A DNA stretch of 20,356 bases from a virus. The stretch covers positions 1-20,356 of the IMG/VR virus record IMGVR_UViG_3300042197_000491. One strand, 5' to 3'. A program made the position numbers and the translations under genes. The notes below the pieces were generated by a model, which saw only the letters and a list, made by a program, of their open reading frames with translations, was not told where the DNA came from and did not search any database. This document shows, one piece after another, positions 1 to 6,507 of this stretch. How positions within the stretch are numbered: position 1 is the first letter of the stretch; each line of letters begins with the position of its first letter.

Positions 1-472
1 GGTACTCTGGGATCACATCCTTCATGTATCCGTTCCACGACCTGATGTTGAAGTGGTCATCGTCTGTCTCGTAGACGATAGCCTTGCCGTGGTTGGCGTA
101 CTGGAAGGTGGGCCAGAGGAGCCGCGTAATGAGGTCGCGCTCTTTCCACCCGTGTTCATGTTTCGCAGCTTCTTCATACGAGAAGGTGACGAATCCGCAC
201 TGCTCCGTCTTGCAGCAAAGTGTTGTGTTGTAGTAGCGACGGAAGACGATGACATCTGCCCAGTCCACATCGGCGGTGTCAAAGTCCACGAATCCCTTTG
301 CCATGGCATCTGGGAGAAGCAAGTTCTCCCCGCCCTCTTTGACCTTGAACCCAACCTTGTTGAGTCCGCGATACTCCACGCCGTGCTTCTTGAGTTCTTC
401 GGTGAACTGATGCCCACGGAAGTAGGCACAGGGACCGTCCTCGACGTGTCCCCAAACTAGGACTTTCAGCAT
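1..472 (-). CDS. GT-B glycosyltransferase, 3' end cut by window edge
   Basis: Only the first 157 residues are visible; the frame is still open at base 1. The ATG at 472-470 opens with MLKVLVWGHVEDGPCAYFRG, the beta-strand plus 'GPCxYxR' pattern found at the N-terminus of many phage and bacterial group-1 (GT-B) glycosyltransferases. Residues 67-80 (ADVDWADVIVFRRY) match the usual 'ADVVVFQR' strand. Residues 133-147 carry VYETDDDHF then RSWN, close to the family's 'VYEIDDDLF...WN' signature. The donor-binding C-terminal domain is off-window. Such enzymes transfer a sugar from a nucleotide sugar; the acceptor here is unknown (virion protein, host wall or DNA). It appears to head its own transcription unit, with a promoter at 577-606 and a leader of about 100 bases. 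A weak GGGG lies about 6 bases before the ATG. The longest closed ORFs over this stretch, on both strands, are out-of-frame shadows. Confidence 0.8.
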   Translation of the reverse strand, partial: MLKVLVWGHVEDGPCAYFRGHQFTEELKKHGVEYRGLNKVGFKVKEGGENLLLPDAMAKGFVDFDTADVDWADVIVFRRYYNTTLCCKTEQCGFVTFSYEEAAKHEHGWKERDLITRLLWPTFQYANHGKAIVYETDDDHFNIRSWNGYMKDVIPEY

Positions 473-482
473 ATCGACCCCA

Positions 483-500
483 GCGAGCATAGAGGCTCGC
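483..500 (-). other. Hairpin just upstream of the glycosyltransferase start
   Basis: On the minus strand GCGAGC, a six-base loop CTCTAT, then GCTCGC form a perfect 6-bp stem. It ends 10 bases before the ATG at 472, next to the ribosome-binding region, so it could affect initiation. The structure is read from sequence; the regulatory role is inference. Confidence 0.5.
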
Positions 501-541
501 AAACTCTTTGGAGGTATCTAGGTACCACCCTGACCCTTATT

Positions 542-569
542 GAGGCTCCTGGTGGCTCCTAGGTGCCTC
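542..569 (-). repeat. Quasi-palindrome with direct repeat in the leader
   Basis: On the plus strand GGCTCCT occurs at 544-550 and again at 554-560. The whole 28-base stretch is a near-palindrome, with outer GAGGC/GCCTC arms and inner complementary blocks broken by single mismatches. It lies at or just after the predicted start of transcription from the promoter at 577-606. It could be an operator or an RNA structure; no function is established. Confidence 0.35.
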
Positions 570-576
570 TACGTTG

Positions 577-606
577 ATTCTAGCGGGGCTTCCCCCGCCC
601 AGTCAA
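577..606 (-). promoter_or_regulatory. Predicted sigma70-type promoter for the glycosyltransferase unit
   Basis: On the minus strand TTGACT (601-606; 5 of 6 bases match TTGACA) is followed after exactly 18 bases by TAGAAT (577-582; 5 of 6 match TATAAT). The predicted start is near 570, giving an untranslated leader of roughly 100 bases before the ATG at 472. The -35 box lies in the centre of the palindrome at 592-621. The spacer contains GCGGGG-GAAG-CCCCGC (583-598), an inverted repeat that could bind a repressor. No comparable -10 element follows the mirror-image TTGACT on the plus strand. Confidence 0.6.
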
Positions 607-621
607 TTGACTAGGCGGGGG
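592..621 (-). terminator. Hairpin downstream of the major capsid gene
   Basis: A 30-base near-perfect palindrome starts 18 bases after the capsid stop codon. In RNA from the minus strand the arms CCCCCGCC and GGCGGGGG pair fully, and position 9/22 is a U-G wobble. In plus-strand RNA the same position is a C-A mismatch, so the structure fits minus-strand transcripts best. No U-run follows (the next bases are AAGCCCCGC), so it is not a textbook intrinsic terminator. It may be an RNA 3'-end stabiliser or a partial terminator that lowers read-through after capsid synthesis. It overlaps the alternative hairpin at 583-598, so the two cannot form together. Confidence 0.55.
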
Positions 622-639
622 TATCGGCGCCCCAACCGA

Positions 640-1611
640 TTAGACCGAGACCGTGGCCTGAGTCCTGACGATGCGGAAGCGCGAACCTGCCTCGTCGAGG
701 AGGAGCGAGCCGAAGCGCATCTTGTAGCCCAAGAGAGCCTTCTGCGCGAGCGGGTCAGTGTGATCGCCGCCAGGAGCCACGAAGTAGCTCTGGAGGGTCT
801 GGCTGTCACCGATAGCGTAGGCATCCGAGCCAAGGAAGAGAGCCGCATACACGTTACCAGCCGAAGCACCAGCGGTCGAGTAGACCTTGGCGTCCGAGGA
901 AACGATGAAGCGCACGCCAGCGAACATACCAATCTCGCCTGTGAGCAGGTTGGTGTTGTCGACGTACTTGCGGGACTCAATCCAGCCGTTCACGGCGGTA
1001 TCGCTAATCAAGTCATACTCCTGTGAAGGGTGAATGATTGCGCGATAGGTGCCGTCGGCAAACGCAGGAACGTTTGCACCCTTGAGGCGTGCAACGATCT
1101 GCTTAACGAACACACCGTTCAGGAGGCCAGCCGTAGCAACGGCGCTGTTCGCGGCGTTCTGCGTAAGGGTTGCTGAACCCGTGGCACCAAACACGGCAGC
1201 CGTTGAAGCGGTGCTGTGGATGTTGTCACGGACGATGTTGTCCATAGAGCGAACAGCCTGATACGCAACGCGCTCGGCAGCAATGCTGACGAGATCATGT
1301 GGCGAGTCAAGGTTTGCCAGGTCGGAGATTGCAACCGTAGCGCCGTACTGCGTTGCAGTAAAGTACTCGGACGAAATCGTAAGAGCCTGGTCAGTTGGCG
1401 GGGTGCCTTCCGTCAGCGGGGTCGTGTTGACACCAAGGTCAGCATAACGAGCGTAGCGGAGGGTATTGGTCCCCTTGATGAAGCGAGCTGGGACGTACAT
1501 CCCTGGCATCGCATGGACAGCACGAGCGCGAAGCTCTTCCTCTGCACGGGCAGCAACAAGCTCCTGTACAAGGTCAGAGAAACCTGTCGTGCCAGTAGTT
1601 GTGGTAGCCAT
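640..1611 (-). CDS. Major capsid protein, N4-gp56 family
   Basis: A 323-aa protein that forms the icosahedral shell. It resembles the N4-gp56 family of HK97-fold capsid proteins: a Thr-rich N-terminus, a helical N-arm (FSDLVQELVAARAEEELRAR), LRYARYADLG, then a 'LTEGTPPTDQALTISSEYF' strand region. Later come ATQYGATVAISDLANL and a central KGANVPAFADGTYRAIIHPS, which matches the family's 'dGxyxxiiHP' pattern. The length is near the small end for this family. The start is well fixed: AAAGGAG lies 7 bases before the ATG. It is the last gene of the long structural run, directly after the scaffold gene and before the hairpin at 592-621. The family assignment rests on recognised motifs, without a search. 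Confidence 0.9.
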   Translation of the reverse strand: MATTTTGTTGFSDLVQELVAARAEEELRARAVHAMPGMYVPARFIKGTNTLRYARYADLGVNTTPLTEGTPPTDQALTISSEYFTATQYGATVAISDLANLDSPHDLVSIAAERVAYQAVRSMDNIVRDNIHSTASTAAVFGATGSATLTQNAANSAVATAGLLNGVFVKQIVARLKGANVPAFADGTYRAIIHPSQEYDLISDTAVNGWIESRKYVDNTNLLTGEIGMFAGVRFIVSSDAKVYSTAGASAGNVYAALFLGSDAYAIGDSQTLQSYFVAPGGDHTDPLAQKALLGYKMRFGSLLLDEAGSRFRIVRTQATVSV

Positions 1612-1625
1612 TAGGCTACTCCTTT

Positions 1626-2183
1626 CTAATCAGCGAATGGATTACCCAGTCCCCTGAGTTTTTCAGAGATACTCTTGGAATCTGGCTTGGTAGTTGGCGC
1701 AGCGGTTGCCCGACGCGCATTGTTTGGATCAACGATGGCAGGTGCCGTCTCGACCTGTTCCTTGACAGCAGCAGCCTCGCGGATGAACTTCTCCAGCGCA
1801 GCAGCGCGGGAGTCTTCATCAAGACCACTGGTATCCTTCTGGAACTGGTAAGCGAGAGGGAATTCCCGCGCTAATCGCTCCTCTTTCGCCTTTGCCTCGG
1901 CAGCAGCGGCCTTTGACTCCAGTTCTCGAATCTTGGCTTGCGCCTTCTCGAACTCCGTCATCTGAGCCTGCTCCTGCTCCGCCTTCCAGCGAGCGAGTTC
2001 CTCTGCCTTGGACTTGATCTCGTCAAGTTCCTTCTTGGCAGCGGTGAGCGCCTGATCCTTGCCTGCTAGACGCTTCTTCCAAGTGGCGACATCACCGTCG
2101 TTCTCAGTGGGCACAGTGGCTACCTCAGGGGCAACCACCTCAGCCGACTGCTCTACGGCGCTGTTCACGACTTCTTCAGCCAC
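1626..2183 (-). CDS. Capsid scaffolding protein, GTG start
   Basis: A 185-aa acidic, Ala/Glu/Lys-rich protein with a long predicted coiled coil (about residues 30-105, with heptad-like runs such as KAQAKIRELESKAAAAEAKA). A Pro/Thr-rich linker follows, then a short C-terminal helix, SISEKLRGLGNPFAD. This is the usual plan of tailed-phage scaffolds, which guide capsid assembly and then leave; the C-terminal helix normally contacts the capsid protein. Position directly before the major capsid gene supports the call. An in-frame ATG exists at 2210, but the GTG at 2183 has a perfect AAGGAG 8 bases upstream (2192-2197), while the ATG would place that motif inside the gene. I therefore choose GTG. 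The 55 bases between this start and the 1422-aa gene hold only a weak GC-rich hairpin. Confidence 0.85.
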   Translation of the reverse strand: MAEEVVNSAVEQSAEVVAPEVATVPTENDGDVATWKKRLAGKDQALTAAKKELDEIKSKAEELARWKAEQEQAQMTEFEKAQAKIRELESKAAAAEAKAKEERLAREFPLAYQFQKDTSGLDEDSRAAALEKFIREAAAVKEQVETAPAIVDPNNARRATAAPTTKPDSKSISEKLRGLGNPFAD

Positions 2184-2238
2184 AGCATTTTCTCCTTCTT
2201 TACAACCCACCCCAACACAGCGTCGGGGGTTTATTTTC

Positions 2239-5200
2239 TTAATTACCGCGCAGGCTCAGGACTGATTCTTGAATGTCCTGTGCGCTTGATTGGATAAAGT
2301 CACCAATATTCTGATTAAACTTAGCCGTATCATCCACTGCCTGAAGCCCTTCAAGCATCGTGCGACCCTGGCCGAGAACCGTACCGCGACCAAGCTGGGA
2401 AACCGCCTCAGTGAGCGTTGGCGCAATCTGGCCAGGTGTGAGTGCCTGCCCACGAAGGGCTGGCTGGATAAATCCGCGACGAAGCCACGATGGGGCCGAG
2501 AAGCCCATGTTGTCTGGGGTGGCTGGAAGCAGCGTTGAGAACACATAGAGTAGGGCATCGTTTTGCAGCAACTGGTCAACAAATGTCTCATCGCTATTTG
2601 TTCGATTATTGGCATACTCTAGGAAGTTTTGATAATACTCATAGCCAAGTCCTGGCATCACCACTCTCCCCTTGCCGATTGGGAATGGGGTTACGAACAT
2701 CAGGCGCATCATCATTGGGATCGCCTTCTGCGTCATGTAGGAGTACGGATAGATGCCAAGGAATGGATGGTTGAGGCTACGCTCAAGCCAGGTGCGCTGG
2801 CTAGCAAAGTATTGCGCCCTATCCGCAGCGCGACTACCCCTGAGGATTGCTACCTCATAGGCCCCGACCACCGCATCGGCAAGTGCCTGCGCCTCTTCCT
2901 TGCCCATCTTGGCAATGAGTTCTTCTGAGACAAGACCGCGAACCTTAGCGCCAGTTTCTGCCATATACTCAGCCAATCGAATCGGATCGGAGTGGATCAT
3001 GTATTCCTCAAGGAGCAGTTGCACTACCTCTTGCGGTCGGCTTACGCCATAGTGGATGGCCAGTTCCTCCAGCTTGCCAGGTGCAGCCTTGTCCAGTAGG
3101 TCAATGAACTCGTCGGCGGCGAACTTGTCCGACATGATGTCGCGTGCAATTTCTTTTTCGGAACGAACGCGCTGAACAGAGAACCAATCCTTTGTTGGCA
3201 ACCACCCTTTAATACGTTGCTCAACGCGAGCCTTGAATGTTGTTGCGGTCTCAACGGCAGCAGCGGTGTTCCGATTGGCACGGGAAGCCATGTACAACTG
3301 CCCATCGGCAATTTCGCGGTTGACATTACGCGGGTCAAGGTATGCGCGACGAAGGGTTGATCCAGTGATTTCCTGAGAGAACTCGCTGGCGGCTTCCTTC
3401 TTGATGCCGTAGGTGATTTTCTGGGTCGCCGTCTCAATGCGCTCCAGCACCAAGTTGAAGAATGGGTTGAGTATACCAAAGCGAACCTCTGGGTAGATCT
3501 TGTCGGTCAGCAAGGTAATGGCTGGGAATACCGCCTTCACTCGACCAGTGAATCCGCTGGTCAGACCAGCAGAAGCCAGGTCGCCAGCGGCAGCCTCTAG
3601 CACTTCCTTGAAGGCCGTGCTGCCATTGTCCAGAATCTTACCATAATCATCGCCCATCTCGCGGCGGAAGATCTGCTCTAGTTCATTGCTATCAGCAAGC
3701 AGTGCCCTTGGCTGCACACCCTTACGAGCAGCAAGGTTGTTGACCTCAGCCAGGATGCGGCGAGCCTTGTTGACGGAGATGCCATACTGCCCAACCATCC
3801 GCGTGACGAATCGTTCCGCCACGACATTTTTAGTAACCTCTGCGCCGAATGGCCGCGATACCTTGTCAAAGATACGACCAAGACGGCTTGGGCGAAGCGC
3901 AACACCAGCGTTGTCAATGGCATCAATCGCCACGTGGTCAATGGTGTCGGCAAATGGCATCGTCATCTCAATGAACTTCTCATTGCCGAAGTGGTCAGTC
4001 ACAAGCGTCGTGACGCGAGCAATGTCATCCTCTGGGGCAACGCCAAGGCGATAGCCCATAGCGGTAAGTTCTTCCTCAAGTGCGGCAACCTGGCGAACTG
4101 CGTCGTCGCTGACAGATTCAGCCGCGATGCGCGCTCGCTGTGACTTGCTTAGTTCACGGACGGTAAGGTTTGGTGCCTTCCTCAGAAAGTCAAAGACCTC
4201 ATCGTAGGTATGCAGACCATTGGTTCCAAACTGCGCTGCAAACTCGTCGTATTCACCAACCAATCGATCAGCTTTAGATTGCAATTCTTTTCTAATAGTA
4301 GCCGAAGATTTAAGTCCGTCAGACTCAAGAAATGCTTTTTGAAACTCTGGATCTAGCTCAATGTTGCCAAGCTCTCGATACAAGTAGTCAACAATTCCCT
4401 CGTCATATGCAATATTTTTTCTTGCTTGGTCTATTGTTACTTCTTTATAATAATCTCCAAGTTTTATTGTATCTAAACCATAGGAATCTAAGAATTTCCC
4501 ATCATCGAGAAGTACTCCAACATGAGTCCATCTTCGACCCTCTCGAACACCGATAAGTTTTCCGCCATATTTTCTTTGAAGAGCAGCAGCCAATACGAGA
4601 CATCCGCCCTCTTGGAAGATATTTCCATAGGCACCAGTGTTTGCAAATGAAGCAATTTCATCAAGAACTCCTTCATTTTCAACCAAGACGGAAATAACTT
4701 CCGCTGGCAATCTAGAACCGCTATCAACACTGTCATTTTCAACTGCATTTTTTAACGCAGCTTTTAATTCATCAACGCGCTTGATAGTCGCCTCAGCCTC
4801 TGCCCTAGTCAGGCTGCGCTGTGAGGTGATGGTCAATTTGGCAAATGGGTCACCCTTTGGGAAGAGACTGCGAACAGCAGCCAACTTGCGAGCTGCCTGA
4901 CCGAAGTTTGCGCCACGAGCCATAGCCAGAATATCCGTCAGCGCACGGGTATCGCCAGCGTGTTTGGCAAACTGTTGCTGGGCTACGGCAAGAGCCTGCT
5001 CTGGGCTAAGGCCAAATCCATTGACCAGATACTTTGTCAACTCCTGAACGCCAACTACTGGGTCTGCGGCAAGCGCGACAACATCGTTCTTTGCTTCAAA
5101 GAGGACGCGAGTCATCTCTTCGGTGGCAAGTCGAGAGTCTGCGTTCACGCGAACATCGGCAACCATCTTCATAGATGCGCCGCGATTTGCAACGGTCCAG

Positions 5201-6507
5201 TTGGCGTGCCTGCTTGCAAGGGAGTCAACAAGACCACGGATCTCGTTGTCCTTGACCAGCTCATCTAGTCGCTTAATTCCGACCTTCTCTTGAACCTTGG
5301 CGGCAAGTGTTGCGATATCTGCATCCTCAAGACCAATACGCTTGAGTAGCGAGACCATATCCCCATCGCCATAGACCTCAGCAGCAAGAACTTCGTCTAC
5401 GCTCCTGCCCTTGCTAAGGTCATCCCAGAATCGGTAGACAATTGTATTGGCAAGGTCCTCTGAGCCAGATCGTCGGATTGCGGTGACGGCACGAACTGCA
5501 CCAGACTTGACTGCGTTCATTGCGGTTACGGCAAAGTTCTTGAGGCCGCGATCAGCAATGTCTGCTCCGCCAGCAAGGGCAACATCATCCATAAATCCGC
5601 CCACGGTCTTCATGTTGTAGACTCGTGGCGTTGCGGCGACAACCTCTTTCGCCAGCGTAGAGGCGAACAGTCGAGGACGCTTGTCAAGGATGCCGACAGT
5701 TACGTCGTGGATCTTGCCAGCCCAGCCCCACTTGCTTAGGAAGGCATTCGCCTCTGCAAGTTGCGCGGTATCAGTAATCCCCTCAAGGGCAGCCTTGTTC
5801 GCAATACGAGAGAAGACTGATGCCTGCTTGCCCATCTTGGCGGCGAAGCCAGCACCAGGGGCAATGACATTGATCGGATCAAGGAGCAGCGACCAACCAA
5901 GGTTGGCAAGACCGTTCTCGCTAAATCCAGCGTTGGTTGTAGAAAGATGTTCGGCAGCTTCCTCAAGGGATGCACCGCCTGAGATCATCGCCATCACTTC
6001 CTTTGGCGCTGCGCCAAACAGTGAAGAAACAAGATCTTGCCGACCAGTTTGCGTGTTCTGGATGCGTGCTTCGGCAACCTTCTGCTCAACAAATCGACCA
6101 GGGGCAGAGATTGCATCCAAACCCCACTTCAATGGCGTACCAACAACCTCTAGGGCGCTAACGGTAGCCTGCGCTAGGTTAGAGTCGCCAATGCGAATCT
6201 TCTCCAATGCGCTCACACCTTGCCCAATCGTGGCATCGGCAATAGAGCCAACGAAACCGATCAGCGGCTTTGTGATTCCGCCAACGATGGGGATGTTCTC
6301 GGCAACGGACACAAGGCCCTTGCCTACCCCGATAAATCCAGCGTTGATGTCGCCAATGGACTTCTGGATGGATGTTGATGGATCGGCAATGCTTACCTGA
6401 ATTCGGCCAGCCGACTGGACGGCCTTCGCAGAACCGCCAGATGGGGCAATGGACGCAACCTTAGTTGTTCCAGTTCGTTGAGACGGCTTGTCAAAGATAC
6501 TTGGCAT
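2239..6507 (-). CDS. Giant 1422-aa virion/ejection-type protein with embedded cysteine-peptidase-like domain
   Basis: I do not recognise the family as a whole. The protein is almost all helical and Ala-rich. A Gly/Ile-rich amphipathic stretch lies near the N-terminus (about 55-100), another hydrophobic segment around 205-225, and a hydrophobic region near 1250-1290 (PYSYMTQKAIPMMMRLMFVT). Size, helix content and place between portal and scaffold suit an internal or ejected virion protein; that role is inference. About residues 577-748 are encoded by a markedly AT-rich stretch. They hold GGC(636)LVLAAAL, WTH(662)VGV and GKFLD(674)SYG, the Cys-His-Asp order and spacing of papain-like domains found in phage polyvalent and effector proteins. 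The start overlaps the previous stop as TAATG, with AGGAAG upstream. No frameshift is visible. Confidence 0.8.
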   Translation of the reverse strand: MPSIFDKPSQRTGTTKVASIAPSGGSAKAVQSAGRIQVSIADPSTSIQKSIGDINAGFIGVGKGLVSVAENIPIVGGITKPLIGFVGSIADATIGQGVSALEKIRIGDSNLAQATVSALEVVGTPLKWGLDAISAPGRFVEQKVAEARIQNTQTGRQDLVSSLFGAAPKEVMAMISGGASLEEAAEHLSTTNAGFSENGLANLGWSLLLDPINVIAPGAGFAAKMGKQASVFSRIANKAALEGITDTAQLAEANAFLSKWGWAGKIHDVTVGILDKRPRLFASTLAKEVVAATPRVYNMKTVGGFMDDVALAGGADIADRGLKNFAVTAMNAVKSGAVRAVTAIRRSGSEDLANTIVYRFWDDLSKGRSVDEVLAAEVYGDGDMVSLLKRIGLEDADIATLAAKVQEKVGIKRLDELVKDNEIRGLVDSLASRHANWTVANRGASMKMVADVRVNADSRLATEEMTRVLFEAKNDVVALAADPVVGVQELTKYLVNGFGLSPEQALAVAQQQFAKHAGDTRALTDILAMARGANFGQAARKLAAVRSLFPKGDPFAKLTITSQRSLTRAEAEATIKRVDELKAALKNAVENDSVDSGSRLPAEVISVLVENEGVLDEIASFANTGAYGNIFQEGGCLVLAAALQRKYGGKLIGVREGRRWTHVGVLLDDGKFLDSYGLDTIKLGDYYKEVTIDQARKNIAYDEGIVDYLYRELGNIELDPEFQKAFLESDGLKSSATIRKELQSKADRLVGEYDEFAAQFGTNGLHTYDEVFDFLRKAPNLTVRELSKSQRARIAAESVSDDAVRQVAALEEELTAMGYRLGVAPEDDIARVTTLVTDHFGNEKFIEMTMPFADTIDHVAIDAIDNAGVALRPSRLGRIFDKVSRPFGAEVTKNVVAERFVTRMVGQYGISVNKARRILAEVNNLAARKGVQPRALLADSNELEQIFRREMGDDYGKILDNGSTAFKEVLEAAAGDLASAGLTSGFTGRVKAVFPAITLLTDKIYPEVRFGILNPFFNLVLERIETATQKITYGIKKEAASEFSQEITGSTLRRAYLDPRNVNREIADGQLYMASRANRNTAAAVETATTFKARVEQRIKGWLPTKDWFSVQRVRSEKEIARDIMSDKFAADEFIDLLDKAAPGKLEELAIHYGVSRPQEVVQLLLEEYMIHSDPIRLAEYMAETGAKVRGLVSEELIAKMGKEEAQALADAVVGAYEVAILRGSRAADRAQYFASQRTWLERSLNHPFLGIYPYSYMTQKAIPMMMRLMFVTPFPIGKGRVVMPGLGYEYYQNFLEYANNRTNSDETFVDQLLQNDALLYVFSTLLPATPDNMGFSAPSWLRRGFIQPALRGQALTPGQIAPTLTEAVSQLGRGTVLGQGRTMLEGLQAVDDTAKFNQNIGDFIQSSAQDIQESVLSLRGN
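4265..4780 (-). other. AT-rich inserted segment encoding a papain-like domain
   Basis: Base composition drops sharply inside one open frame. I count 30% GC in 4381-4480 against 57% in 3001-3100 of the same gene. The edges are gradual and the limits given are approximate. The segment encodes the putative catalytic residues C636 (codon 4600-4602), H662 (4522-4524) and D674 (4486-4488), plus a Lys/Glu-rich helical tail. No terminal repeats or target duplications were noticed. A recent in-frame acquisition of a domain by recombination is the simplest reading. Confidence 0.65.

Noticed and set aside
22-460. Closed ORFs on the plus strand (53-460) and minus strand (22-429).
   Set aside because: Both are shadows of the open minus-strand frame 472-1, whose product shows clear GT-B motifs; the shadow products are low-complexity Ser/Arg or lack motifs.
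2211-2238. GC-rich hairpin between the 1422-aa gene and scaffold as a terminator.
   Set aside because: The stem is only about 5 bp (ACCCC/GGGGT) with a large loop and no U-run.
5681-6400. A 239-aa plus-strand ORF.
   Set aside because: It lies wholly inside the 1422-aa gene, has no ribosome site or motif, and its Ser/Ala/Pro-rich product is typical of antisense of an Ala-rich gene.
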